DNA of 64,000 nucleotides from Nitrospirillum sp034427435 (GTDB lineage: Bacteria > Pseudomonadota > Alphaproteobacteria > Azospirillales > Azospirillaceae), in assembly GCF_034427435.1 (NCBI RefSeq), contig NZ_JAXQNP010000003.1:248001-312000 (forward strand). The letters run 5' to 3'. Both the position numbers and the translations under genes were made by a program. Numbering within the stretch: the first letter of the stretch is position 1; each line of letters starts with the position of its first letter. Shown piece after piece: positions 22,830 to 32,513 of the stretch. The notes beneath the pieces are model-generated. The model searched no databases. It worked only from the letters and a program-made list of their open reading frames with translations, and was not told the origin of the DNA.

Positions 22830-24961
22830 CTATTCTATATCTTCCATTTCCCTTTTGGGCGCCAGCAGCGCCATGAGCTGCGCCTCGGGCATGGGACGGC
22901 CCAGCAGATAGCCCTGGATGATGTCGCAGCCCAGGTCGCGCAGGCAGTCCAGCTGCGCCTGGGTCTCGATGCCCTCGGCGATGGTTTCCAGGCCCAGATG
23001 GTGGGCCATGGCGATGACGGCGGCCACGATCTGACGGCTGGCGTCATCGCCGGGCAGGCCGTCAACGAAGGACTTGTCGATCTTCACATAGGCGGCGGCG
23101 AACTTGCGCAGATAGGCTAGCGAGGAATAGCCCGTGCCGAAATCGTCGATGGCGAAGCGGAAGCCGTTGGCGCGCAGCTCGTGCACCGCCTGCAGGTTGC
23201 CCTCGGCATCGCCCATCAGGGCGCTTTCCGTGATCTCCAGCGCGATATCGGCGGGGGTGCAGCCTTCTTCCGTCAGGATTTGCAGCAGGCGCTCGCCACA
23301 GCCCTTGTCGCGCAGTTGCACCGCCGACAGGTTGACCGCCATCTTGAAGCCCACCACCCCGCGCTCGCGCACCTTGCGCGCGGCACGGCAGGCCGTGCGG
23401 AACACCCAGTCGCCCAGCGGCACGATCAGGCCCGTCTCCTCCGCCACCGGGATGAAACGGGCGGGCGACACGGGGCTCAAATCCTCCGGATGGTTCCAGC
23501 GCAACAGCGCCTCCGCCCCCATCAGCACGGCGGCCCTGTCGTTGGCGGCGGGCCGGTATTGCGGCTGATAGACCAGGCTGAACCCTTCCACCACGCCGTC
23601 GTTGCCCCCCCAGAGGCCACCCCCAGTGAAATACGCAAGCCCTCCTCGATCCAGGTGCGGTCGCGCACCCGGTCGCCGATCTCGGGCGTGAAGAAGTGAT
23701 AGCGGTCGCGGCCGGCGTGCTTGGCGGCGTACAGCGCCACGTCGGCATGGCGCAGCAGGGCCTCCCACGTGTCACCGTCGGCGGGGGCCACGGCCACGCC
23801 GATGGAACAGGCCAGCCGCACCTCTCCCCCGCCATTACCCTCTAGCATCAGGGGCTGTTGGAAGGCGGCGACCAGCCGCTCGGCCACCTGGCCGACGGCG
23901 GCCAGCGCCTCCTCCCGCTTGTCGGCACCGGTGAGGGGGGCGCTTCCCTGTGACAGCCCTGTCAGGATGACGGCGAATTCGTCCCCGCCCAGGCGGGCCA
24001 CGGTGTCGCCCGGCCGCACCGTGCGGCGGATGCGCTCCCCCGCCGCGATGATGGCGGCGTCGCCCGTCGGATGGCCGCGGGTGTCGTTCAGCAGCTTGAA
24101 ATGGTCCAGATCCAGCAGCAGCAGGGCCACCGGTTCGCCCGTGCGGCGGCTGTTGGCCAGGGCCAGGCGCACCCGCCCGATCAACAGCGCCCTGTTGGCC
24201 AGGCCCGTCAGCGGATCGTGATAGGAGAGATGGCGGTTGCGCTCCTCCGCCTCCTTCTTGGCAGTGAGGTCGCTGAAGACGGCGATGTGATGGGTGATGG
24301 CGCCCGCCTCATCCCGCAGCAGGGTGATGCGCAGCCATTCGGGGTAGAGGGTGCCGTCCTTGCGCCGGTTCCAGATCTCGCCCGTCCAGCTACCCTCATC
24401 CCGCAACGCCCGCCACATGACGCGGTAGAATTCCGGGCCCTGGCGGCCCGAGTTCAGCAGGCGGGGGTCCTGGCCCATCACCTCATCGGCCGTATAGCCG
24501 GAGATTTCGGTGAAGGCGCGGTTGACCAGGACGATGCGGTTGTCGGCGTCGGTCACGATGATGCCGTCGACGCTATGCTCGATCACCCGGGCGGCGACGC
24601 GCAGGTCGCGGATAGTGGCAGCCAGCGCGCCCGCCTGCTCCTCGGCCAGGCGGCGGGCCTGTTCCAGTTCCCAGGTGCGCTGGCGCACCTGGCTGCGCAG
24701 CAGCTCATGCCGGCGCACGCGTCCATGCACCAGGGCCGCCAGCGTCAGGCCGGCGACGATGCCCAGGGCCCCCAATGCCATGACCAGGGGGGTGCCCATG
24801 CCGTTTTCCCGCCCCAAACCGGCGGCGAACAGGCCGCTGAAGGACAGGACGGCCAAGGTGACGACCAGCACCAGGGGCCGCCAGCGACGTTCCACGACGA
24901 AGGTGCCCTCGCCCGCAGGCGCAGTCACGTCGCCGGAAGAATCATCGCCAGAAAACAGCAT
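22830..24961 (-). pseudogene. PAS-GGDEF-EAL protein, frame broken at a G run
   Basis: From ATG 24961 the protein has two membrane helices (about residues 29-49 and 57-78), a coiled coil, a PAS domain (VDGIIVTDADNRIVLVNRAF), and a GGDEF domain with intact RLGGDEF, which makes c-di-GMP. The frame runs into unrelated residues after 'TWIEEGL' and stops at 23522. The EAL domain continues in another frame down to 22830 (VYQPQY, GAEALLRW, 'DDFGTGYSSLAYL', 'KIDKSFV'), which would degrade c-di-GMP. One extra G in the seven-G run at 23605-23611 restores a single frame. It may be a pseudogene, a sequencing error, or a gene read by slippage. If real as it stands, the cell makes a GGDEF-only product. Confidence 0.8.
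23605..23611 (-). repeat. Seven-G homopolymer at the frame break
   Basis: The coding strand has seven G in a row at the point where the GGDEF and EAL frames separate. A one-base change in length joins the two frames. Confidence 0.85.
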
Positions 24962-25320
24962 TAGAAAGGCATCCTGATCAGTAAGGTCCCGCCTTCGCGT
25001 ATCCGCGGGACGCAGTATCAACCCTGTGGTTTAGCAGGGCAACGATGTTGCCACCGGACGGTATGTGCCAGACATCATGCGCCTGCCGCCACGCCGGGGG
25101 TATTGATCCATCGCAATCCGTTTGGGAATCAGCCATGCGCCGTCCCGCCGCCGTGCTGTCCGGGGCGGGACGGCCAATAGGCCAATGACATTGATCCGAC
25201 TGCCTATTCCGGCCAGCCGGCTTGTTCGCCGCCCCCGCCATGGGGCATGATCGGGAATGCCGGGCGCAGGGGCGCGGTCGGGGGTGAGAGGTTGGCCGGG
25301 CGCCAGCCGGATGGGGTGCG
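24962..25320. other. Intergenic region between divergent GGDEF/EAL and pseudokinase genes
   Basis: This 359-base gap lies between two divergent genes. A few extra codons at the 5' side of the GGDEF frame (up to 25021) are open but lack a start signal. No clear promoter, RNA gene or repeat was found. Confidence 0.4.
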
Positions 25321-27348
25321 ATGGCGGCGGCAGATAGAGAGTTCCCGGTTCCCGACCTGGGCCCCGTCGACCTGGGCGGCCGGGCGGAGATCCAGCCCAG
25401 CGCGCCCCTGCCCGCCTTCGACACGCCCGGCGGCCGTGCCTATCTGTGCCACCGCATGCGCGAAAAGAAGACGGAGCTGTTCGCCATCGTCTGCGAGCAG
25501 CCCGTGCCGCCGCGCATCGAGGCGATGAGCAGCTTTCGCGCCATCGACAACAACAACCTGCTGCACCTCATGGACTGGGGCGTGGTCGATTGGACGCCGG
25601 AACATCGCCGCCGCTTCGTCTGTGTGTTCGAGCGGCCCTCCGGCCGCCGCATCATGGAACGGCTGGACGACGTCATCGAGGGCATCGCCGACGACGCGCT
25701 GGTGCGGGTGGTGCTGCCGCAGTTGACCGCCGTGCTGCGCGACATCGCCCAGCGCAGCCTGAGCTGTGGCGCGCTGAACCCCACCAACCTGTTCATCCGC
25801 GAATCGGCGGCGGCGGCGGTGGTGCTGGGCGATTGCGTCAGCCTGCCGCCCGGCTATGCCCAGCCCCTGGTGTTCGAACCGCTGGAGCGCGCGTTGGCCG
25901 ACCGCGCCGGCCGGGGCAACGGCACCATCGCCGACGATTTGTACGCCCTGGGCGTGACCTTGCTGACCCTGTACCTGGGCCGTGCGCCCGGCCGGGGCCT
26001 GGACGACCAGACGCTGCTGCAGGCGCGCATGGACAGGGGCACGTATTCGGCGCTGACATCGGGCGTGCGCGTCCCGCAGTCGCTGGTGGAGCCGTTGCGC
26101 GGCCTGATCACCGACGACGCCCGCCAGCGCTGGACCCTGAACGACCTGGACATGTGGATGCAGGGGCGCCGCCTCAGCCCCAAGCAGGCGCAGTTGCCCA
26201 AGCGGGCGCCGCGCCCCATGGAGTTCCAGGGCCGCGAGATCTGGCACGTCCGGGGGGCGGCCTGGGCCTTTTCCAAATCCCCCGTCGCCGCCGCCCAGGT
26301 GATCGAGCGGGGGGAGTTGGATCGCTGGCTGCGCCGCTCCCTGAATGACGAGCCGCGGGCGGAAGCCGTGGCCAACGCCGTTCGCACCGCCACCGCGGGC
26401 GGCCGGGCCTCCAACGTGGAGGAACGGCTGGTGGCCCGCGTCTGCACCGCCCTCGATCCCCCCGGCCCCCTGCGCTACAAGGGCCGGGCCATCATGCCCG
26501 ACGGTTTCGGCACCGCGCTGGCCGAGGCCTTGGCCACCGGCGAAGGCGGCCAGGCCCTGGCGGAGATGATCGTGGGCCAGTTGCCGGCCTTCTGGATCAG
26601 CGTGCAGTCGGAGTACAAGGCCGAGCAGGTGATGATGATCCAGCAGTTCGACGCCGTGCGCGCCGTGCTGGAGAACACCAGCCCCGGATTCGGCATCGAG
26701 CGCGCGCTATACGGCCTGAACCAGGTAGCGCCCTGCCTCAGTCCGGCCGTGGCCGACTATTACCCCCTGACGCTGGGCGACCTGATGGCGGCGCTGGACG
26801 CGGTGGGCGCAGGCGCCGGTCCGGGCCGGGACCCCATGGACCGCCATGTCGCCGCCTTCGTCGCCACCCGCAACCCCAAGCTGAACGAGCGCCTGCTGGC
26901 CACGCTGGCGGCGGAGTCGGCGCGGCGGCCGGTGGGGGTGCTGGCCATCCTGGCCGATACCCAGCGCCGGGCGGGCCCGCCCAAGGTGTCCGGCTTGGCC
27001 CTGTGGATGACCAGCATCCTGGAACCGTCGTTCAAGCGCTTCCGCAACCTGAAAAAGCGGGAGGAGGTCCGCGTCGCCGCACAGAAGGCGGCGCGCGAGG
27101 GTGTGCTGGACATCCTGCTCAGCATCGTCGACGACCCCAAGGCCCTGACCCAGGACCACCACGGCTTCCTGGACGCCATGCGCCGGCATGAAAGCCTGAC
27201 GGCCCGCATCAACAAGATCGAGGAAACGCTGGGCGATCGCAGCGACGACGCCGTGTCCAAGGGCAAGCGGGTGGCCGCCATGGTGGCCAGCGGCATCTCC
27301 CTGGCCGGCCTGGCCTTGATCGTCACCTTGATGGCGGGCGTGAAGTGA
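25321..27348 (+). CDS. Pseudokinase-like protein with C-terminal membrane anchor
   Basis: The first 280 residues follow a serine/threonine kinase fold, but the catalytic loop reads CGALNPTN at residues 149-156 where active kinases have HRDLKPxN, and the DFG region is 'LGDCVSLPPG'. The helical lobe after it ('IADDLYALGVTLLTLYLGRAP') is well preserved. A roughly 350-residue helical region follows, then one membrane helix near residues 650-672. The missing HRD aspartate and lysine predict no phosphotransfer, so it is probably a scaffold or sensor at the inner membrane. A membrane protein gene follows 15 bases later. Confidence 0.65.
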   Translation: MAAADREFPVPDLGPVDLGGRAEIQPSAPLPAFDTPGGRAYLCHRMREKKTELFAIVCEQPVPPRIEAMSSFRAIDNNNLLHLMDWGVVDWTPEHRRRFVCVFERPSGRRIMERLDDVIEGIADDALVRVVLPQLTAVLRDIAQRSLSCGALNPTNLFIRESAAAAVVLGDCVSLPPGYAQPLVFEPLERALADRAGRGNGTIADDLYALGVTLLTLYLGRAPGRGLDDQTLLQARMDRGTYSALTSGVRVPQSLVEPLRGLITDDARQRWTLNDLDMWMQGRRLSPKQAQLPKRAPRPMEFQGREIWHVRGAAWAFSKSPVAAAQVIERGELDRWLRRSLNDEPRAEAVANAVRTATAGGRASNVEERLVARVCTALDPPGPLRYKGRAIMPDGFGTALAEALATGEGGQALAEMIVGQLPAFWISVQSEYKAEQVMMIQQFDAVRAVLENTSPGFGIERALYGLNQVAPCLSPAVADYYPLTLGDLMAALDAVGAGAGPGRDPMDRHVAAFVATRNPKLNERLLATLAAESARRPVGVLAILADTQRRAGPPKVSGLALWMTSILEPSFKRFRNLKKREEVRVAAQKAAREGVLDILLSIVDDPKALTQDHHGFLDAMRRHESLTARINKIEETLGDRSDDAVSKGKRVAAMVASGISLAGLALIVTLMAGVK

Positions 27349-27362
27349 GCCAGGGTGGTGCC

Positions 27363-27899
27363 ATGAACAGCGCCTCATCCCCCCGACGCCGCAGCTATGG
27401 CGGCCTGCTGGCCGCCGCCGTGCTGCTGCTGCCCCTGGGCGCGTTGGTCCTGCCCACCTCGGTGCTGACCGTCATCGGCATGATTCCAACCCTGGTGGCC
27501 TGGATCGTGGACCGCGACCCGGACAAGCCGGCGGCGGTGACCGTGGGCGGACTGAACCTGTGCGGCGTCATGCCCTTCTGCATCCAGCTTTGGCAGCATG
27601 GCCACACCATGGACTATGCCGCCGGCCTGCTGGTGCAGCCGGTGACCTGGCTGGTCATGTATTCCGCCGCCGGCGTGGGCTGGCTGCTGTATTTCGGCAT
27701 ACCGCCACTGGTGGCCGGCTGGGCCGTCGCCCGTGACCAGGCCAAAATCCGCGAGTTGGATGAGGAACGCCAGGCGCTGGTGGAGGAATGGGGCATCGAG
27801 GTGACGGGCCAGGGCCTCAAGCCCGACACCCCGGCCGAAGGCGACGCCCCGTCGGATGGGGTGCCCGATCCCCTGGCCGACCCCGCTGCGGCGCCGTGA
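27363..27899 (+). CDS. Membrane protein paired with the pseudokinase
   Basis: The 178-residue protein has four to five hydrophobic segments in residues 12-125 and a soluble acidic C-terminal tail with a short coiled coil (RDQAKIRELDEERQALVEEWG). ATG 27363 was chosen over a GTG that overlaps the preceding stop, because AGGGTGGT lies just upstream. It is 15 bases behind the pseudokinase gene, and both products are membrane-bound, so they probably act together. The family was not recognised. Confidence 0.6.
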   Translation: MNSASSPRRRSYGGLLAAAVLLLPLGALVLPTSVLTVIGMIPTLVAWIVDRDPDKPAAVTVGGLNLCGVMPFCIQLWQHGHTMDYAAGLLVQPVTWLVMYSAAGVGWLLYFGIPPLVAGWAVARDQAKIRELDEERQALVEEWGIEVTGQGLKPDTPAEGDAPSDGVPDPLADPAAAP

Positions 27900-27951
27900 C
27901 CGGCGACGGCCGCGCCCGCCCCTCGTATAACGCCCCAGCCCCTGATGCCGC

Positions 27952-28791
27952 ATGAGCGCCGCCCCCATGCCCCTGTCCCGATTCCACGCCCCGCTGATGG
28001 CTATTGTCCTGGGGGCCCTGTGCCCGACGGCCTGGCCCGTCGCCGCCCAGTCCCAGGCGGCGTTCCAGCCGGTGCCCCAGGTCGCGGCGCCGGCCAAATA
28101 TGGGGTGGAGGTGGTGCGCACCTATCCCCATGACAGCCAGGCCTTCACCGAGGGCCTCTTCTACCTGGACGGCTTCCTGTACGAGAGCACCGGCCTGGAA
28201 CGGCAGTCCTCCGTCCGCAAGGTGGAGCTGGCGACGGGCAAGGTGGTGCAAAGCCATGACCTGCCGCCCCAGTATTTCGGCGAAGGCATCGTCAACTGGA
28301 AGGACCGCCTGGTGCAGCTGACCTACCGGAGCGAGGTCGGCTTCGTCTACGGCCTGGGCGATTTCAAGGAACGGAAGAGCTTCCACTATCGCGGCGAGGG
28401 TTGGGCCCTGACCCAGGACGGCCACCGGCTGATCATGAGCGACGGCACGCCAGAACTGCGCTTCCTGGACCCGGAGACGCTGGCGGAAACGGGCCGCATC
28501 ACCGTCACCGACAATGGCTACCCCATCCGCAACCTGAATGAGCTGGAGTTCGTGAAGGGCGAGATCCTGGCCAACATCTGGCAGACCAACCTGATCGCCC
28601 GCATCAACCCGGCCACCGGCGCCGTCACCGGCTGGATCGACCTGACCCCGCTGGAGGCCCTGTCGGGCCGGGCGCCGAACGTCGACAACGTGCTGAACGG
28701 CATCGCCTATGACGCGGTGGGCGACCGCCTGTTCGTCACCGGCAAACGCTGGCCCAAGGTGTTCGAGATCAAGCTGGTGCCCCTGAAGTAA
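27952..28791 (+). CDS. Glutaminyl-peptide cyclotransferase, plant type
   Basis: The 279-residue protein has a signal peptide or anchor (residues 12-33) and then a five-blade beta-propeller family sequence with 'AFTEGLFYLDGFLYESTG', 'LVQLTYRS', 'NELEFVKGEILANIW' and 'VLNGIAYD'. These are marks of plant/bacterial-type glutaminyl cyclases, which turn N-terminal Gln into pyroglutamate and work in the periplasm. It is unrelated to the zinc-dependent animal type. It converges on the OhrR-like gene with a 4-base gap. Confidence 0.88.
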   Translation: MSAAPMPLSRFHAPLMAIVLGALCPTAWPVAAQSQAAFQPVPQVAAPAKYGVEVVRTYPHDSQAFTEGLFYLDGFLYESTGLERQSSVRKVELATGKVVQSHDLPPQYFGEGIVNWKDRLVQLTYRSEVGFVYGLGDFKERKSFHYRGEGWALTQDGHRLIMSDGTPELRFLDPETLAETGRITVTDNGYPIRNLNELEFVKGEILANIWQTNLIARINPATGAVTGWIDLTPLEALSGRAPNVDNVLNGIAYDAVGDRLFVTGKRWPKVFEIKLVPLK

Positions 28792-28795
28792 GGGC

Positions 28796-29341
28796 TCAAT
28801 CCTCGCCCAGCGCCGCCGCCAGCCGATGCAGGCGGTCGCGCAGGTCGGTCACCTCCTCCAGGGGCATGGGGAAGCGGCAGAACATGGCGCCGGGAATGGC
28901 CAGCGCCTTGTCGCGCAGCGTCCACCCCGCCGGCGTCAGCTCCACACGCACACGGCGCTCATCCTCCGGGTCGCGCCGCCGGGCCACCAGCCCGGCCGCC
29001 TCCAAGCGCTTCAGCAAGGGGGTCAGGGTGCCGGAATCAAGATCCAGCCTCGCGCCTAAGTCCCCCACCGTCATGGGCGCCGCCGGCACGGTCCCCCCCT
29101 CCACGGCCACCCCCCGCGCAGGGGCCGCATGGGGCGCGCCCTCCCACAACACCATGAGCACCAGATATTGCGGGTAGGTCAGGCCCAGGGCTTCGAGCAA
29201 GGGGCGATAGGCGCGGGTGATGCGGTTGGTCGCCTGGTACAGGGCGAAACACAACTGACGGTCCAGCGCCAGCGGGTTGTCGGCGTCATCCGGGGACAAA
29301 ACATCATCGTGAGAAGGGGAAAGGCTGGCAGGCTTGACCAT
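28796..29341 (-). CDS. OhrR-like MarR-family regulator with an insertion
   Basis: The 181-residue protein has 'LDRQLCFALYQATNRITRAYRPLLEALGLTYPQYLVLMVLWE' in outline, which is the OhrR signature; Cys31 matches the peroxide-sensing cysteine. The winged helix follows (LGARLDLDSGTLTPLLKRLEAAGLVARRRDPEDERRV). Between helices there is a Gly/Ala/Pro insert of about 20 residues that OhrR normally lacks. OhrR represses the organic-hydroperoxide resistance gene ohr, but no ohr is in this window. Confidence 0.8.
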   Translation of the reverse strand: MVKPASLSPSHDDVLSPDDADNPLALDRQLCFALYQATNRITRAYRPLLEALGLTYPQYLVLMVLWEGAPHAAPARGVAVEGGTVPAAPMTVGDLGARLDLDSGTLTPLLKRLEAAGLVARRRDPEDERRVRVELTPAGWTLRDKALAIPGAMFCRFPMPLEEVTDLRDRLHRLAAALGED

Positions 29342-29424
29342 CGGGACCGCTTTGCAAGGTGCGCTGGATTAGGGGCAGACCTTGAGGGCGATGGCAATGG
29401 AAGAAGCGCGCCGGGCCAGCCCGC

Positions 29425-30465
29425 TCAGGTCTGCAGGACCTCCACCTTCACGCCGCCGGCGCCGGTCATGCCCTCCACCCCCGCCTTCAGCTTGGACAGG
29501 AAGGTGAAGTTGATGCCATCGCGGCCCGCCAGCAGGGTGGTGAGCTTGTGGCGCGGCAGATCCACCCGCTTGGACAGATCCTCCATCAGGCCGCCCCCGC
29601 GCAAGGATTTCACCGCGTCGGACGACAGCTCGGGATCGACATAGAGCTTCCCCTCTTTGCGGATCAGATACAGCGTGCCGGTCATGGCGCCGCCGCCGCC
29701 CGGCGCCGGCAGGCCCGCGGCGTCACCGGGGCCGCGCAGATAGGCGGTGACGGTCTGTTCCTGGCGATCATGGGTGAAGTCACGCAGGGCGGGTGCCGAC
29801 TGCACGATGATCTGGGCCAGCGCGCGGGACCGGGCGATGGCACCGACCAGGCGGCCGTAGCCCGCCACCGCCGCCTCATACGAGGCCTCAACCGCGTCCT
29901 GTTTCAGCAAGGGGGCCGCCGCGTCGCCCACAGGGACCGTTTCCGCCAACAGGGCGGCGTGCCGCACGTCCTGGTGCAACCGCTCCAGGTCGGCCACGGC
30001 CTGCGTCACCTCCTGGGCCGTCACATCCAGGTGGGTGATCCATTTTTCCATGACATAGCCGGTGCCCAGGCCCATGGGTTCCGCCCGGTCCACGATCGCC
30101 TGCAACACCGGCTCCACCGACTGGATGTGCAGTTCCGTCACCGTCTGGCGCAACTGGGCCAGACGGATCAGGGTGGCCGGACGCTTGCTCTCATCCAGGC
30201 TTTCCCCGCGCGACGCCAGCACGGTGATGAAGGACAGGGTGTCCCCCACCTCCACCCACAGCTTGCGGAAGGCGTTCAGCTCCTTGGTCCGCGCCACCAT
30301 CTGGCAGGTGCGCTGCAAGGCGCCCACCGACTGCTCCAACTGCCGGATGTCACCGATGATGCGGGTGTACAACTGCCCCTTGTCGGGCTGCCGTTTCCAG
30401 GGGTTGGGCGCGTCGCCTCGCACGGCGGGAACTCCAAATGGCGGGACCGGGACACCGCCCGGCAC
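29425..30465 (-). CDS. Hypothetical helical protein, 346 residues
   Basis: The protein is mostly alpha-helical with no signal peptide or membrane segment. A Gly/Pro linker near residue 255 separates a helical N-terminal part from a C-terminal domain starting 'TGTLYLIRKEGKLYVDPELSSDAVKSLRGGG'. No domain was recognised. The GTG start at 30465 has a poor SD, so the true start could lie later. It has no close neighbour in the same direction. Confidence 0.55.
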   Translation of the reverse strand: MPGGVPVPPFGVPAVRGDAPNPWKRQPDKGQLYTRIIGDIRQLEQSVGALQRTCQMVARTKELNAFRKLWVEVGDTLSFITVLASRGESLDESKRPATLIRLAQLRQTVTELHIQSVEPVLQAIVDRAEPMGLGTGYVMEKWITHLDVTAQEVTQAVADLERLHQDVRHAALLAETVPVGDAAAPLLKQDAVEASYEAAVAGYGRLVGAIARSRALAQIIVQSAPALRDFTHDRQEQTVTAYLRGPGDAAGLPAPGGGGAMTGTLYLIRKEGKLYVDPELSSDAVKSLRGGGLMEDLSKRVDLPRHKLTTLLAGRDGINFTFLSKLKAGVEGMTGAGGVKVEVLQT

Positions 30466-30995
30466 CAGGGATGGTATCAGGCGGACCCACGCGTTCCCAA
30501 ATCCATAAAGCGCGCATTCGCATAGGGTGCCCCTGCCACCGACCAGACTCGAGGGGCTCGATGTCCCCTATGAGCAGGACCACGCACGGAAAATCTCCCA
30601 AGGCCCCGTCCCGTGGCCCCATGCCGCGCCCGCCCCTGGCCTGGCCCGATTAAATAGGAATCTTCGGGCGTTTGCGGCCCCTGTGTCAATTCGCGCCAAT
30701 CATTCCGGTTCCGATCCCATCCAGGATAATCAAGGACGCGCACCAAGTGACTAGGCCACCTGGACAGGCGGAGGCGCGGTGACAGGGGGACCTGATGGGC
30801 GAACCGCCCGCCCCCCGACCGCCGCGCCATCGGAAAAGCTTAGCCCGTCAACATTTTTGGTCGCCGTTTAAGGTGACAGCGCCCCCGCCAGCGGGTACAT
30901 CGACATCCAAGCAATACGCGGGGCATCACATCACGCCGGCGGCACGCGCTTGCACAGCGCCGCCATCCGGTTGGGCAGATACGGGAGAGGTGGTT
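30466..30995. other. Intergenic region of 530 bases
   Basis: The gap lies between two divergent genes. Several overlapping frames are open but none has a start signal or a recognisable sequence. No RNA gene, repeat or clear promoter was seen. The length is unusual for this gene-dense window. Confidence 0.4.
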
Positions 30996-32438
30996 TTGAG
31001 CCTTTGGACGAAAAAGACTATTGCGGAGGCCAGTGCCGACAATGACGGCGACGAAGGCCGCCCGACCCTGGCGCGCAGCCTGAACGCCTGGAACCTGACG
31101 GCACTGGGCATTGGCGCCATCATCGGTGCCGGCATCTTCGTCCTGACAGGCTCGGCCGCGGCCCAGTACGCCGGCCCCGGCATCGTCCTCTCTTTCGTGC
31201 TGGCGGCGACCGCCTGCCTGTTCGCCGGCCTGTGCTATGCCGAGTTCGCGGCCATGGTGCCGGTGGCGGGCAGCGCCTACACCTACGCCTATGTCACCGT
31301 CGGCCAGTTCCTGGCCTGGATCATCGGCTGGGACTTGGCGCTGGAATATCTGTTCGCGTCGGGCACGGTGGCCGTGGGCTGGTCGGGCTATTTCGTGAAC
31401 CTGCTGAAGCAGGTGGGGATTGTCATCCCGCCGGCATTGACCTCCGCCCCGCTGACGGTGAAGGACGGCTTCCACTTCGAAACCACGGGCGCCATCCTGA
31501 ACCTGCCGGCCGTGGTGCTGGTGGGCCTGATCACCGTGCTGCTGTACCTGGGCATCCGCAATTCGGCGCGCGTCAACGGACTGATCGTGCTGTTGAAGCT
31601 GCTGGTGGTGTTCCTGGTCATCGGCTTCGGCCTGTTCTACGTGGTCCCGGCACACTGGTCGCCCCTGATCCCGGCCGAGGTGGTGGACGGAAAAGGCTCC
31701 CACTATGGCTGGGGCGGCGTGCTGCGCGGCGCTGGCGTCATCTTCTTCGCCTACATCGGCTTCGACGCCGTCTCGACCACGGCGCAGGAGGCGGTGCGAC
31801 CGCAGCGCGACATGCCCATCGGCATCCTGGGGTCGCTGATCTTCTGCACCGTGCTGTACATCCTGATGTCGCTGGTGCTGACCGGCCTGGTGCCCTACAC
31901 CGAACTGAACGTGCCCCACCCGGTGGTCGTGGCCATCGAGGCGGTGAAGGGCCTGCATTGGCTGGCCCTGCCGGTGGATCTGGGCGCCGTGGCGGGCCTG
32001 ACCACCGTCATGCTGGTCATGATGCTGGGCCAGAGCCGCGTGCTGTACGCCATGTCGCGGGACAAGCTGCTGCCCCCGGTCCTGGGCAAGGTGCACCCGA
32101 CCTACCGCACACCCCATGTGGCCACCGTCGTCACCGGCGTACTGGCCGCCTTCCTGGCCGGCCTGTTCCCCATCGACATCCTGGGTGAACTGGTGTCCAT
32201 CGGCACCCTGCTGGCCTTCGCCATCGTGTGCGCCTGCGTCCTGGTGCTGCGCATCACCCAGCCGGACATGGAACGCCCCTTCAAGACGCCTCTGTTCTGG
32301 CTGGTCTGCCCCCTGGGCGTGCTGGTCTGCGGCTATCTGATGTCGGGCCTGCCGGGCGATACCTGGCTGCGCCTGATCATCTGGATGGTTGTCGGCTTCG
32401 GCGTCTATTTCCTCTACAGCCGCCGCCGCGCCGCCTGA
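30996..32438 (+). CDS. APC-family amino acid permease
   Basis: The 480-residue protein has about 12-14 hydrophobic helices. It opens with 'SLNAWNLTALGIGAIIGAGIFVLTGSAA', the APC consensus with the GAIIGxGIF unwound helix 1, and 'FAYIGFDAVSTTAQE' in helix 6. It resembles the YfnA/cationic amino acid transporter branch. The TTG start at 30996 sits 5 bases after GGAGAGG and gives a standard N-terminus; the longer open frame upstream does not look coding. It would import amino acids with a cation. A strong terminator follows. Confidence 0.88.
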   Translation: MSLWTKKTIAEASADNDGDEGRPTLARSLNAWNLTALGIGAIIGAGIFVLTGSAAAQYAGPGIVLSFVLAATACLFAGLCYAEFAAMVPVAGSAYTYAYVTVGQFLAWIIGWDLALEYLFASGTVAVGWSGYFVNLLKQVGIVIPPALTSAPLTVKDGFHFETTGAILNLPAVVLVGLITVLLYLGIRNSARVNGLIVLLKLLVVFLVIGFGLFYVVPAHWSPLIPAEVVDGKGSHYGWGGVLRGAGVIFFAYIGFDAVSTTAQEAVRPQRDMPIGILGSLIFCTVLYILMSLVLTGLVPYTELNVPHPVVVAIEAVKGLHWLALPVDLGAVAGLTTVMLVMMLGQSRVLYAMSRDKLLPPVLGKVHPTYRTPHVATVVTGVLAAFLAGLFPIDILGELVSIGTLLAFAIVCACVLVLRITQPDMERPFKTPLFWLVCPLGVLVCGYLMSGLPGDTWLRLIIWMVVGFGVYFLYSRRRAA

Positions 32439-32462
32439 CCGGTGCGCCGCTGGTAATGAAAT

Positions 32463-32494
32463 GGGGCCGGGCGACGTGTTCGCCCGGCCCCTTT
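32463..32494 (+). terminator. Terminator after the amino acid permease gene
   Basis: A perfect 12-bp GC-rich stem (32463-32474 with 32480-32491) with a 5-base loop ends in TTT. It can serve the permease gene and, read backwards, the convergent FadJ-like gene. Confidence 0.85.
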
Positions 32495-32513
32495 CCATTT
32501 CTATTGGTGCGGC

